From CAZEMR01 sp964513465 (GTDB lineage: Bacteria; Bacteroidota; Ignavibacteria; Kapaibacteriales; UBA2268): a DNA stretch of 64,000 nucleotides. Positions 34,825 through 44,129 of the stretch are shown here, in pieces. The position numbers and the translations under genes were made by a program. The notes under the pieces were generated by a model. It saw nothing but the letters and a program-made list of their open reading frames with translations. It did no database searches and was not told the DNA's origin. Numbering within the stretch: position 1 is the stretch's first letter; each line of letters starts with the position of its first letter. Location of the stretch: NCBI GenBank assembly GCA_964513465.1, contig CAZEMR010000005.1, positions 16,854 to 80,853 on the forward strand, read 5' to 3'.

Positions 34825-35937
34825 ATGCGCAGCACAATTGCAGAGATCGACCTCTCGGCCATCAGGGACAATTTGCGTTCCATCAGAAGCTATAACTCAG
34901 GAATTCCGATAGTTGCCATCGTCAAGGCCAATGCCTATGGCCATGGAATTATCGAAATATCTCGCGTATTGCGTAGCCAGAATGTGCGCTTTTTGGGCGT
35001 TGCATTCGCCGAAGAGGCAGCCGCCCTACGCGATTCCGGAGACAATGGCGATATTATGCTAATCGTGCCGCCCACGGCGTTCGATGCCGAACTCGTTGTG
35101 CGCCACCGCCTGCATATTGCCGCTGCCGACTGCTCCGCGCTAGAAGCCATATCCGCCCGCGCCGCCGATGAGAATATAAAAATCCCCGCCCATATATTTA
35201 TAGATACCGGAATGCACCGCGACGGAATTCATCCCGACGAGGCATCCGATTTTTGCGCATTCGCTAAATCTTTGCCAGGTATATATATAGCTGGGGTAAT
35301 GACTCATTTTGCCACAGCAGATAGCCCCGACCGCGCTTTTGCGCTCGGACAGCTTGCCGTGTTTAATCGAACAGTTGCCGCGCTACGCGCAGGCGGGTAC
35401 GAATTCGAATTCGTTCATGCCTGCAATTCCGCCGGAATGATCAATTTCCCCGAGGCATGGTTCAATCTCATCCGGCCGGGAATATCATTATACGGGATGC
35501 TGCCCGACCCCGCGCTGCACGGGAAAATCGAGCTGCGGCCCGCGCTGCGCCTTGTCTCGCGCGTGATCAAGACCAAATCCGTCCAGCCGGGCGAAACAGT
35601 CGGCTACAGTATGAAATTTGTCGCCGAATCGCCCACCCGTATAGCAGTGGTACCAATCGGTTATGGCGACGGATATTTTCGCGCGCTGACCAATAAAGCG
35701 CAATGTATTATCAAAGGGTGCAGTTATAATCTTATCGGGTCTGTTTGTATGGATCAATTGATGGTCGATATCGGCGACGGCGACGTCGAAGTGGGCGACG
35801 AAGTTGTGCTCATCGGCACCGGCGGCGGGGAATCTGTCACTGCGAACGATCTGGCCGGGCTGGTCGATACGATCCCCTACGAGATAACGACGTCGATCCT
35901 CCAGCGGACTCCGCGGCGTTATATCAATGCGGAATAA
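34825..35937 (+). CDS. alr: alanine racemase
   Basis: A 370-residue PLP enzyme that makes D-alanine for peptidoglycan. PLP-binding Lys34 lies in VAIVKANAYGHG; the second catalytic residue is the Tyr in GETVGYSMKF; RPGISLYG and PIGYGDGYFR are typical. Length and ends fit Alr. It starts a plus-strand run and is separated from scpA by 124 bases. Confidence 0.93.
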   Translation: MRSTIAEIDLSAIRDNLRSIRSYNSGIPIVAIVKANAYGHGIIEISRVLRSQNVRFLGVAFAEEAAALRDSGDNGDIMLIVPPTAFDAELVVRHRLHIAAADCSALEAISARAADENIKIPAHIFIDTGMHRDGIHPDEASDFCAFAKSLPGIYIAGVMTHFATADSPDRAFALGQLAVFNRTVAALRAGGYEFEFVHACNSAGMINFPEAWFNLIRPGISLYGMLPDPALHGKIELRPALRLVSRVIKTKSVQPGETVGYSMKFVAESPTRIAVVPIGYGDGYFRALTNKAQCIIKGCSYNLIGSVCMDQLMVDIGDGDVEVGDEVVLIGTGGGESVTANDLAGLVDTIPYEITTSILQRTPRRYINAE

Positions 35938-36061
35938 GCGGGTTATGCACATTTTGGGTCTGTGCGTCTGGAAGAATTGTGGAAAACTTCTGCGCCGCGC
36001 CGACCAGAAAATCCGTAAATTTGAAATTATATTTATAAAATAATTAAATATATTTAATTAA

Positions 36062-36784
36062 ATGTATAACATAAAACTGCCGAATTTCGAGGGGCCATTC
36101 GACCTTTTGCTGTATTTCATCAAAAGGGACGAGATCAATATATACGATATCCCCATCGCCAGGATCACCGAGGAATTCCTCAATTACATCCGGCTGATGA
36201 AGATATTCGATCTCGAGCTGGCCGGCGAATTCGTACTGATGGCAGCAAATCTGATGTATATCAAAACTCAGATGCTGCTGCCGCGCTATAAGGACGAAGA
36301 AGGCGAGGAGATCGAAGACCCGCGTACCCAGCTTGTGCAGCGCCTGCTCGAATATAAGCAGTTCAAAGAGGCCTCCGGCGAAATGGCCGAAATGGCCGAA
36401 GAGCAGCGCTATGTCTATTATCGCGAAGTCTTCGAGGCCGACGAGAATCAGGCCAATCCATCTGGATTTTACAAAAATGCCTCGCTTTTCGATCTCGTGA
36501 AGGCTTTCGGTCAGGTTATCAATCGCGGCGGCAAAGAGGAACCCCAGGAGCATGTGGTCAACTTGTTCCCGATTACGGTGGACGAAAAGAAGGGGTATAT
36601 CCTTAAAGTGCTCGGCAAGCGCCATCGCATCAGCTTTTTCGATATTACCAAAGGCGAGAGCAGGCCGGGCATCGTGGTCACCGTATTGTCCCTGCTGGAG
36701 CTGATGCGCAGCCAAAAAATAATTTGTATGCAGGGCGAAGTATTCGACGACATCGTGATTGCGCTTAATCCGGATTTGAATTAA
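36062..36784 (+). CDS. scpA: segregation and condensation protein A
   Basis: A 240-residue kleisin. The start IKLPNFEGPFDLLLYFIKRDEINIYDIPIARITEEFL is diagnostic, followed by LAGEFVLMAANLMYIKTQMLLP. It bridges the SMC heads with ScpB in chromosome compaction. The C-terminal winged helix is visible as TVLSLLELMRSQKI. scpB starts 14 bases downstream. TAAATTTG at 36016-36023 fits a -7 box. Confidence 0.93.
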   Translation: MYNIKLPNFEGPFDLLLYFIKRDEINIYDIPIARITEEFLNYIRLMKIFDLELAGEFVLMAANLMYIKTQMLLPRYKDEEGEEIEDPRTQLVQRLLEYKQFKEASGEMAEMAEEQRYVYYREVFEADENQANPSGFYKNASLFDLVKAFGQVINRGGKEEPQEHVVNLFPITVDEKKGYILKVLGKRHRISFFDITKGESRPGIVVTVLSLLELMRSQKIICMQGEVFDDIVIALNPDLN

Positions 36785-36798
36785 TCAGGTAAATATAT

Positions 36799-37620
36799 AT
36801 GCAGCAGGCAGATAAACCATATTTTCTAAAACTCGGCAAGGACGAACAAAAAGCCGCCCTCGAGGCCGTCATTTTTTCGGCCGAGGAGCCGCTTTCCGCC
36901 CGGGCATTGCTCACCATACTGATAGGAGAAGAGCTTCCGCTCGATGTAAGCGAAACCCCCGAATCCGACGAATCCGGCAAGCCGCGCGGCGGCCAGATGT
37001 CGCTCGAGCAGGCAATATTCGACCGCTACCAGATTTCCCGCGAAACGATTTCAGATATGGTCGCCGAGATAAATGCCGATCTGGCAATCACCGGGCGGCC
37101 GTTCCAGATAGTGCATTACGGCGGGGGATACCAGTTTGCCACCCGCCAGGAATACGGCGAGCTTGTTACCCGCTTGATGAAATCCCGCACACGTCGCCGG
37201 CTTTCGCAGGCCGCGCTCGAATCGCTCGCGATTATCGCATACCGCCAGCCCGTCACCAAACCCGAAGTGGAGCAGATTCGCGGCGTCAATTCAAATGAAG
37301 TAATCAATTCTCTCGTAGAAAAGAAGCTGGTGCGCACAGTCGGACGCAAGGATGTGCTCGGCAAACCGCTGCTGTATGGCACAACGCCCGAATTTCTGAT
37401 AACCTTCGGACTAAACACACTGGAAGACCTGCCCAAGCTCCGCGAGATCGAAGAGCTTGCCGGCGATCTCTCGTCGATGAAAGAGAATTTGCAAGATATC
37501 ACCATCAATATCGTCGATAAAGATAAAGACGAAGCCGCGGAAAACACCGAAAATGATTCTAAAGCAGAAGAAAACCCCCGGATTGAAGAATCCCAAGATA
37601 TTGAAAATTCAAACGATTAG
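36799..37620 (+). CDS. scpB: segregation and condensation protein B
   Basis: A 273-residue partner of ScpA. Winged-helix halves: KAALEAVIFSAEEPLSARALL, then FQIVHYGGGYQFATRQEY and LSQAALESLAIIAYRQPVTKPEVEQIRGVNSN, closing with GKPLLYGTTPEFLITFGL. Between the first helices lies an insertion of about 35 residues (DVSETPESDESGKPRGGQ), and the C-terminal 45 residues are acidic and probably disordered. Two hairpins follow the stop. Confidence 0.92.
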   Translation: MQQADKPYFLKLGKDEQKAALEAVIFSAEEPLSARALLTILIGEELPLDVSETPESDESGKPRGGQMSLEQAIFDRYQISRETISDMVAEINADLAITGRPFQIVHYGGGYQFATRQEYGELVTRLMKSRTRRRLSQAALESLAIIAYRQPVTKPEVEQIRGVNSNEVINSLVEKKLVRTVGRKDVLGKPLLYGTTPEFLITFGLNTLEDLPKLREIEELAGDLSSMKENLQDITINIVDKDKDEAAENTENDSKAEENPRIEESQDIENSND

Positions 37621-37633
37621 ATGAATCTTATAT

Positions 37634-37663
37634 AAACTATATTACTGCACAGCAATATAGTTT
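37634..37663 (+). terminator. stem-loop after scpB
   Basis: AAACTATATT pairs with AATATAGTTT around a 10-base loop, then TTTT; first of two stem-loops in tandem. Confidence 0.55.
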
Positions 37664-37671
37664 TCATGTCT

Positions 37672-37710
37672 ACGTCATTTCTCTCAAATGACGTGCTTCT
37701 TATTTTTTTA
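37672..37710 (+). terminator. second stem-loop after scpB
   Basis: ACGTCATTT, loop CTCTC, AAATGACGT, followed by a T-rich stretch. Backs up the first hairpin. Confidence 0.6.
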
Positions 37711-37736
37711 ATAAATATCCATAAGGAATAACTCGT

Positions 37737-38120
37737 ATGGAACATCTCACAAAAGACGAATTTCTCAGCAAAGTTTTCGATTATGAAAACAACAAAGAGT
37801 GGAATTTCCAGGGCGACAAACCCTGCGTGATCGACTTCTACGCCGATTGGTGCGGCCCCTGCAAAATGGTCAGCCCTATCATGGAAGAGCTTTCGAAAGA
37901 ATACGAAGGCAAGGTCGATGTATATAAAATCGACACGGAAACCGAACAGGAACTCGCCGCGGTATTCGGCATTCGCAGCATCCCCTCGGTGCTCTTCTGC
38001 CCGACCGACGACAAGCCGCGCATGGCCGTTGGCGCTCTGCCCAAAGACGGCTATATCCAGGCCATCAAAGATGTTTGCGGTGTGGAACATCCCGAAAAAG
38101 GCGACACCCGCAATAACTAA
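37737..38120 (+). CDS. trxA: thioredoxin
   Basis: A 127-residue thioredoxin, slightly longer than the usual 105-110 because of an N-terminal extension of about 20 residues. Active site DWCGPCKM at residues 37-44; VDVYKIDTETEQELAAVFGIRSIPSVLF holds the cis-Pro. No signal peptide, so cytoplasmic. Followed at once by two small genes that may be functional partners. Confidence 0.93.
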   Translation: MEHLTKDEFLSKVFDYENNKEWNFQGDKPCVIDFYADWCGPCKMVSPIMEELSKEYEGKVDVYKIDTETEQELAAVFGIRSIPSVLFCPTDDKPRMAVGALPKDGYIQAIKDVCGVEHPEKGDTRNN

Positions 38121-38134
38121 TTTGCGAGCAGACA

Positions 38135-38359
38135 ATGAATAAATATATTCAGATAGTAATCGGCGGAATCATGGGCGCGCTGCTCGGATATGCATACTTT
38201 TATTTTATTGGATGCAACACCGGGAGCTGCCCGATCACGTCGAAGTGGGAGGTATCCACCCTCTATGGCGCTTTTGCCGGAGCGATTGTGGCATGGCCAT
38301 CCCGCAAAAAGAACAAGAAAGATTATGGAAAAGACACAGCAGAAACCAAAGATAACTAA
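38135..38359 (+). CDS. small membrane protein (DUF6132-like)
   Basis: A 74-residue protein with two membrane helices (residues 5-25 and about 44-60) and a basic C-terminus. A short periplasmic or loop segment carries GCNTGSCPITSKW, two Cys that could form a disulfide. The pattern matches small DUF6132-type proteins. It lies 14 bases after trxA, so a thiol-redox link is plausible but inferred. Confidence 0.7.
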   Translation: MNKYIQIVIGGIMGALLGYAYFYFIGCNTGSCPITSKWEVSTLYGAFAGAIVAWPSRKKNKKDYGKDTAETKDN

Positions 38360-38543
38360 GGACACATCGATCGAGGAGATGACCAATCTCATTCCTCAGT
38401 CGGTTACCTATCTGATGAAAGAAGGCATCAGGTGTATTCGCTGCGGCGACCCGATATGGGGTACACTCGAATCCGCCGCAATCGAGAAAGGCTTTACGCC
38501 ACAGGATGTCGAACGATTCGTCAGAGAGATCAACCAGCTTTAG
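38325..38543 (+). CDS. DUF1858 domain protein (small CxxC protein)
   Basis: A 72-residue protein starting within the previous gene (ATG at 38325, 35-base overlap in another frame). The body TSIEEMTNLIPQSVTYLMKEGIRCIRCGDPIW, then ESAAIEKGFTPQDVERFV matches DUF1858, in which the CxxC (here CIRC) is conserved. Such proteins are thought to be redox or Fe-S related. It closes the thioredoxin operon; a strong terminator follows. Confidence 0.8.
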   Translation: MEKTQQKPKITKDTSIEEMTNLIPQSVTYLMKEGIRCIRCGDPIWGTLESAAIEKGFTPQDVERFVREINQL

Positions 38544-38567
38544 AATAACCCCTTTTCTATCGAACTG

Positions 38568-38600
38568 CCGCGAATGCCTAAGAGGCGTTCGCGGTTTTTT
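38568..38600 (+). terminator. rho-independent terminator
   Basis: CCGCGAATGCC, loop TAAGA, GGCGTTCGCGG with one wobble, then six T. It ends the thioredoxin operon. Confidence 0.9.
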
Positions 38601-38670
38601 ATTTACTGCATTGCTTCTTTTTTTATATTTTTGCTGATACTGATTTCGTGAATATATAAACCGGAGGATA

Positions 38671-40134
38671 ATGCTCGCCCGCCTGAAATCGCTTTTATCC
38701 GATACAATGATCTACGGTCTGTTCAATATCGTGGGGCGTTTTCTGGCGTTTCTGATATATCCATTCTATTCGAATTACCTTGCCCAGGGCGTAATCGGCG
38801 ATATTTCGAACATTTTCGCAATAATTGCATTCCTCAATATAATATATTCATTCGGGCTTGAATCCGCATTTTTCCGATTCTACAAAAATGATGACCCGGA
38901 ATACAGCAAAGTCGTTTTTACTCAATGTCTTGGCGGAATACTAATCGTCAGCGGACTCGCGTCGCTTGCGATCTATCTCTCGGCAGAGCGGATCGCGCCC
39001 GCAATGACCAGCTTTGGCGATCCGGTGGCGGTAGTGCGCATGGCCGCATTCATCCCGTTTTTCGATGCGATGATCCTTGTGCCCTACGCGCTTTTGCGGA
39101 TGACCCGCCAGGCGATGAAATTCGCATTAACCCGCTTTCTGCTGATCGTAATATATGTAGTTATGAATCTCTGGCTGGTAATCGCAATGCGGATGGGCAT
39201 CGAAGGCGTATTTTTGGCCAATCTGATCTCATCGGTCAGCGGAGCGGTGATTTTTGCCGGATTAATAATTAAGCATCTTAAATTCAGATTAGATAAAGAT
39301 TTATTAAAAAAATTGCTGCGATTCGGAATTCCGACAATCCCCGCAAGCCTGGCCGCAATCATACTTCAGGTGGCCGATAAGCCCATACTCAAATCGCTGG
39401 CAGGATCCGCCGAACTGGGCATTTACAGCATTAATTACAAGCTCGGCATCCCGATGATGATGATGGTCACCATATTCGAATACGCATGGAAGCCGTTCTA
39501 TTTGAATTACTACAAGGAGGAAGGCTCGGGCGGGATGTTCGCGCGGGTGCTGACCTACTTCACGATGGCCTGTGCGGGGCTGTTCCTTGCCGTATCTTTG
39601 TTTATCGATTATATCGTCCGGATACCATCGCTGGGCGGCCCGTTTATCAATCCGAAATTCTGGGAGGGGCTGGGCATTGTGCCGATAATCCTCGCGGGGT
39701 ATTATTTCAACGGAATGTTCAATAATTTCGCCGCCGGGATTCAGATAAGCAAGCGCACGGAGTTTTTCCCGATTGCAGTCGGCGCTGCGGCAGCAGTCAA
39801 TATCGGCATGAACTTCGCTCTGATCCCCGTATTCGGATATGTGGCGGCGGCATGGGCAACCCTTGTGGCCTATCTCGTCAGCGCTGGAGTATTATATATA
39901 TTCTCCCGGAAATTATACGAAATAAAATATGAATGGAAGCGCATCGGGATAATCATCGCCGCTACGATGCTGGTTTATTTCGGCTCGCAGATCGTGACCT
40001 CGGGCATGACGCTATGGCCGGCCTTTTTCGTCAAAATCGCCTTTCTGATTGTATTTTTTATATTATTAAAAATAATGAAATTCTTCACCGCCGGAGAGAT
40101 AGCCCGCATCAAAAAAATATTCCGCCGGGGATAA
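38671..40134 (+). CDS. polysaccharide flippase (Wzx/MATE-like)
   Basis: A 487-residue integral membrane protein with about 12-14 helices. The start DTMIYGLFNIVGRFLAFLIYPFYSNYL and the middle ADKPILKSLAGSAELGIYSINYKLG are typical of oligosaccharide flippases that move lipid-linked sugars across the inner membrane. GGAGG lies just before the start and TATTTTTG (-7 type) at 38626-38633. No glycosyltransferase genes are near, so the substrate is unknown. Confidence 0.85.
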   Translation: MLARLKSLLSDTMIYGLFNIVGRFLAFLIYPFYSNYLAQGVIGDISNIFAIIAFLNIIYSFGLESAFFRFYKNDDPEYSKVVFTQCLGGILIVSGLASLAIYLSAERIAPAMTSFGDPVAVVRMAAFIPFFDAMILVPYALLRMTRQAMKFALTRFLLIVIYVVMNLWLVIAMRMGIEGVFLANLISSVSGAVIFAGLIIKHLKFRLDKDLLKKLLRFGIPTIPASLAAIILQVADKPILKSLAGSAELGIYSINYKLGIPMMMMVTIFEYAWKPFYLNYYKEEGSGGMFARVLTYFTMACAGLFLAVSLFIDYIVRIPSLGGPFINPKFWEGLGIVPIILAGYYFNGMFNNFAAGIQISKRTEFFPIAVGAAAAVNIGMNFALIPVFGYVAAAWATLVAYLVSAGVLYIFSRKLYEIKYEWKRIGIIIAATMLVYFGSQIVTSGMTLWPAFFVKIAFLIVFFILLKIMKFFTAGEIARIKKIFRRG

Positions 40135-40135
40135 A

Positions 40136-40882
40136 TCAAAACACTCCAAGCAGCTTCAGAGACATAATAAATATGGCAACGATCAGCACGTAGCGGATCA
40201 GCTTGTCGCCTTTTTTGACAGAGAACTTAGCTGCGAACCAGCCGCCTGTGGCGTTGCCCGCTGCCAGCGCAAGCCCCAGCCCCCAGTTGACGTTATCAGT
40301 TAAAATGAAGACCACCAGAGCGGGAATTGTATAGACCAGCACGACGAAAACCTTGTGCATATTCACGTTCGCGAGCGAGATTTTCAGGAGGTTATAGATC
40401 GCGGCCATAAGCAGGAATCCCACGCCGACCTGGATGAACCCGCCATAAAATCCGATGCCGAACATCGCCGCATAAATCCAGGGCGAGGTCTTTTCGGCGG
40501 GAGCCTCGCCGGTGATCTTTTTACGCGGTATCAGCATACTTATCACAACGCCGATCATAACAAAGCCGAGGATGGTCTGGAATAATTCGTCGGAAATCCG
40601 CACAGCGAAAATCGCGCCGGCGATGCCTCCGGGCAACGTGAATATCGCCATTTTCATACTCGTTTTGAATTCACTGTATTTTTCCTGGCGGAACGAAGCA
40701 ATAGCCGATACGTTTTGCAGCGCGATTGCCACGCGGTTGGTGCCGTTCGCCACCGAGGGGTCAAGCCCGAGAAATATCAGAATCGGCAGGGCAATCGTCG
40801 AGCCGCCGCCCGCCATTACGTTCATAAACCCGGCCGCTATACCGACCCCAAGGAGAAGGAGGATGCTGGAGATGTCGATCAT
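40136..40882 (-). CDS. TauE/SafE-family permease
   Basis: A 248-residue protein with about 8 membrane helices. The start GVGIAAGFMNVMAGGGSTIALPILIFLGL and the second half FIQVGVGFLLMAAIYNLL are the two repeats of the TauE/SafE family, which exports sulfite or organosulfur compounds or moves other anions. The two-copy gene architecture is normal. It converges with the flippase gene at a one-base gap. Confidence 0.85.
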   Translation of the reverse strand: MIDISSILLLLGVGIAAGFMNVMAGGGSTIALPILIFLGLDPSVANGTNRVAIALQNVSAIASFRQEKYSEFKTSMKMAIFTLPGGIAGAIFAVRISDELFQTILGFVMIGVVISMLIPRKKITGEAPAEKTSPWIYAAMFGIGFYGGFIQVGVGFLLMAAIYNLLKISLANVNMHKVFVVLVYTIPALVVFILTDNVNWGLGLALAAGNATGGWFAAKFSVKKGDKLIRYVLIVAIFIMSLKLLGVF

Positions 40883-40974
40883 TGTCTGAATTTATTAATT
40901 TCTGAAAAAATCTTGTATTTTTGAAAATCTCAAAAAGCAAAAATATCAAATTGACAGCAAATGGAGAAATCCTA

Positions 40975-41865
40975 ATGAAATATATATTGCCCGACCACGA
41001 CGAGCCTCTATTCCGTCCGCCAAGCGAGGCCGCATCGCTGATATTCCAGATCACCCGCGGCTGCTCGTGGAATCGATGCGCCTTCTGCGAGATGTACACC
41101 ACCAAACGGTTCAGCGTCCGCCCCGAAGAGGAAACGCTCGAGGAAATCCGCCGGACTGCCGAAATCGCCGCGGACGCCCGCAAGATATTTCTCGCCGATG
41201 GCGACGCGATGGCGATATCCACCCGCCGGCTAATAAATATATTGAACGAAATAAATAAATATTACCCAAAAGCGAGGCGAATATCGGCTTATGCATCGCC
41301 GCGGAATCTGCGCGACAAATCCGTCGATGAGCTGATCGAAATCCGCCGCGCAGGGCTGGAGCTGATTTACGTCGGCATCGAATCCGGCGACGACGAGGTG
41401 CTTCGTATGGCAGATAAGGGCGAGACATACCAATCCACAGCCGAATCCATGCTGAAGGCAAAGGAGGCCGATATAAAAATCTCCTCGATGATAATTACCG
41501 GCCTCGGCGGCAGGCGATACTCCGAGCAACACGCCATAAACTCCGCAAGGCTGGTCAGCCGGATCGGGCCGGAATTCCTGTCGACTCTGGTGCTCAGCTT
41601 CCCGTTCGGCGTCGATCATTTTCGGGGGCGCTTCGATGGTGAATTCGAGGAAATGGGGATGATGGATTTATTGCGCGAAATGCGCTTATTTATCGAAAAT
41701 CTGGAGCTTGCAGGCTCGATATTCCGCAGCGACCATGCCTCGAATTATTTATCGCTCCGTGGAATTTTATCTCGGGATAAGGCGCGATTGCTTGAAAAAA
41801 TTGATTATGCGCTAAATAATCCCGGTTCGGCTGGTTTGCGCCCCGAATGGATGCGCGGACTTTGA
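40975..41865 (+). CDS. radical SAM protein
   Basis: A 296-residue radical SAM enzyme. The ATG at 40975 (MKYILPDHDEPLFRPP) is preferred over a TTG at 40921, which falls on a TATTTTTG -7-like box (40916-40923). The Fe-S Cys lie in TRGCSWNRCAFCEMY (Cys30, Cys35, Cys38), a C-x4-C-x2-C variant found in one known radical SAM branch. SAM-binding AYASPRNL and YVGIESGDDEVL follow. No B12-binding domain. The reaction is unknown. Confidence 0.85.
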   Translation: MKYILPDHDEPLFRPPSEAASLIFQITRGCSWNRCAFCEMYTTKRFSVRPEEETLEEIRRTAEIAADARKIFLADGDAMAISTRRLINILNEINKYYPKARRISAYASPRNLRDKSVDELIEIRRAGLELIYVGIESGDDEVLRMADKGETYQSTAESMLKAKEADIKISSMIITGLGGRRYSEQHAINSARLVSRIGPEFLSTLVLSFPFGVDHFRGRFDGEFEEMGMMDLLREMRLFIENLELAGSIFRSDHASNYLSLRGILSRDKARLLEKIDYALNNPGSAGLRPEWMRGL

Positions 41866-41912
41866 AATTAATTTAATATATTTGTTTTTTTATTAATTAT
41901 TAAAAATAAATA

Positions 41913-42752
41913 ATGTCAAATCTTAAGATCGAAGATAAATTACTTCCGACTCTTGCCCAGCCGGTTTCTCAGCTCGTTACCGAAAATCAATTCAACGAGC
42001 CGGTTTATGACGAATGGCTCGACGAAATCCGCGAAGCAAAACGAATGCACCGCAAGCAGTGGGAATTTATTTATATACTCCGCTCGCTGGATTCGCACGG
42101 CCAGCTTCGCACCGGGCAAAAGGGCATCGGATTCGGAGTGGGGTCGGAGCCGCTGCCGGCCGCAATGGCAAAACGCGGCTGCAAGGTAGTCGCCACAGAG
42201 ATCAACATCCAGAAGCGCCACGAGAAGGGCTGGGTGCGCAACCAGACAGTCGAATCGCAGCTTGCCAAACTCAACGAACGCGATATTTGCCCGCCGGATC
42301 AGTTCCGCGAAAACGTCAGCTACCGCGATGTGGATATGAACGACATCCCTGCCGATCTGCGCCGAGGGGAGTTCGATTTCGTGTGGTCTTGCTGCGCGCT
42401 GGAGCACCTCGGTACTATGGAGAAATGCACCGAATTCATATTCAAAAGCCTCGAATGCCTGAAGCCCGGCGGGGTGGCATCGCATACGACAGAATATAAT
42501 ACCTTCGGTTTCTGGACGGTGCGGCATGGCTCGACCGTTTTTTTCCGTCGGAAGGAAATCGTCGATATCGCGCGCCGACTGACCGAATCGGGCCACCATA
42601 TAGAGCTTAATCTTAACAAAGGCCGCACCAGGCTCGACCGCCACTACGACTGGCCGCCATACAAACAGGACAACCACCTGAAGCTGATGGTATCCAAGCA
42701 ATGGAAATTTATCGGCGCGACCTCGATCGGGCTGACTATTCGCAAAAAATAA
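41913..42752 (+). CDS. SAM-dependent methyltransferase
   Basis: A 279-residue class I methyltransferase: motif I region KGIGFGVGSEPLPAAMAKRGCKVVATEI, motif IV FDFVWSCCALEHLG and post-motif LKPGGVASHTTEYN. A 70-residue N-terminal helical part precedes the fold. Such methyltransferases often modify surface sugars or small molecules; the substrate here is unknown. TATATTTG at 41877-41884 fits a -7 box. Confidence 0.85.
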   Translation: MSNLKIEDKLLPTLAQPVSQLVTENQFNEPVYDEWLDEIREAKRMHRKQWEFIYILRSLDSHGQLRTGQKGIGFGVGSEPLPAAMAKRGCKVVATEINIQKRHEKGWVRNQTVESQLAKLNERDICPPDQFRENVSYRDVDMNDIPADLRRGEFDFVWSCCALEHLGTMEKCTEFIFKSLECLKPGGVASHTTEYNTFGFWTVRHGSTVFFRRKEIVDIARRLTESGHHIELNLNKGRTRLDRHYDWPPYKQDNHLKLMVSKQWKFIGATSIGLTIRKK

Positions 42753-42802
42753 AGCTGCCCCGCGCATTGCAGAGCAGCCTTAAGCAATTCAATTATATAT
42801 AT

Positions 42803-43864
42803 TTATGCGATCGTTATGCTGGTGTCCAGATAGACATCCTGGATCGTATTAAGCAGCTTGACGCCATCGGCCATCGGGCGCTGGAATGCCTTGCGGCCGG
42901 AGATAAGCCCCATGCCGCCTGCGCGCTTGTTGATCACCGCGGTTTTGGCTGCTTCTGCGAAGTCGTTTTCGCCGGATGCCCCGCCGCTGTTGATCAGTCC
43001 GCAGCGTCCCATATAGCAATTCGCCACCTGGTAGCGCGCAAGGTCGATCGGGTGGTCGCTAGTAAGATCGGTATACATCTTTTCGCTGAATTTGCCATAT
43101 TTTTCGTCCTTATTTATCGCTTTGTAACCGCCATTGTTCTGCGGCAGCTTCTGCTTGACGATATCCGCCTGGAGCGTAACGCCGAGGTGGTTGGCCTGGC
43201 CGGTCAGGTCGGCGGATGTGTGGTAATCCTTGTCCTTTTTGAAAGCGGAATTGCGCAGGTAGCACCACAGCACTGTCGCCATGCCCAGCTCGTGCGCATA
43301 CTGGAAAGCTTCTGCGATTTCGACGATCTGCGGGTTGCTGCCGTCGCTGCCGAAGTAGATTGTTGCCCCCACTGCGGCCGCGCCCATGTCGTAGGCCTCC
43401 TCGATATTTCCGAACATAATCTGGTCGTAATCATTCGGATAGGAGAGCATTTCGTTGTGGTTGACCTTTACGAGGAAAGGAATCTTGTGGGCATATTTGC
43501 GCGACATAATGCCGAGCACGCCAAAAGTCGAAGCCACTGCATTGCAGCCGCCTTCGATAGCAAGCTCGATAATTTTTTCCGGATCGAAATAAGCCGGATT
43601 GGGCGCAAAGCTGGCGCCGGCGGAATGCTCGATGCCCTGGTCGACGGGCAGGATCGAGAGATAGCCCGAGCCGCCGAGCCGTCCGTTGTTGAACATCCAC
43701 TGCAGATTGCCGAGCACGCGGTTGTTGCGGTCGGAATTCATCCAGATGCGGTCGACGAAGTCGTGACCGGGCTTATGAAGCTGTTCTTTAGAAATTTTGG
43801 GATTATCAAATCCGAGCAAATATTCAGTCTCATTGCCGAGAAGCTGTTGAATATCAGTACTCAT
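42803..43864 (-). CDS. class I fructose-bisphosphate aldolase (DhnA/FbaB type)
   Basis: A 353-residue aldolase of the archaeal-type class I (DhnA) group: YLSILPVDQGIEHSAGASFAPNP starts the barrel, then GCNAVASTFGVLG, PFLVKVNHNEML, and ATIYFGSD. It splits fructose 1,6-bisphosphate by a Schiff base and needs no metal. CAAAGATA at 43928-43935 (TATCTTTG on this strand) is a possible -7 box, and a GGAGG-type leader precedes the start. Confidence 0.9.
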   Translation of the reverse strand: MSTDIQQLLGNETEYLLGFDNPKISKEQLHKPGHDFVDRIWMNSDRNNRVLGNLQWMFNNGRLGGSGYLSILPVDQGIEHSAGASFAPNPAYFDPEKIIELAIEGGCNAVASTFGVLGIMSRKYAHKIPFLVKVNHNEMLSYPNDYDQIMFGNIEEAYDMGAAAVGATIYFGSDGSNPQIVEIAEAFQYAHELGMATVLWCYLRNSAFKKDKDYHTSADLTGQANHLGVTLQADIVKQKLPQNNGGYKAINKDEKYGKFSEKMYTDLTSDHPIDLARYQVANCYMGRCGLINSGGASGENDFAEAAKTAVINKRAGGMGLISGRKAFQRPMADGVKLLNTIQDVYLDTSITIA

Positions 43865-44129
43865 AAATACCTCCGGTTAGGGTTAAAAATATATAAAAGA
43901 AGCGAGAGTGACTGGATTAGCCTGATGCAAAGATAACATTAAAACATAAAAAAAAATTTGCTAAAAGCAAAAAAAACATCCATAAAAATGCTATTAAATG
44001 CGGAATGACACGGAAGATTCTACTCAATTATATAAATATTTTTCAACCAATTTGCTTCGTTTCTACAAAATTCTCTTTAAATTATTTATATTGAATTAAC
44101 CTAATTGCAATTAACGTATCGGAGAAATT
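43865..44129. other. AT-rich intergenic region
   Basis: Divergent promoters of the aldolase and prenyltransferase genes are expected here. Apart from the -7-like CAAAGATA at 43928-43935 I see no gene, RNA or repeat. Confidence 0.5.

Noticed and set aside
42701..43936. 411-codon open frame on the plus strand
   Set aside because: Antisense to the class I aldolase and overlaps the end of the methyltransferase gene; no protein features.
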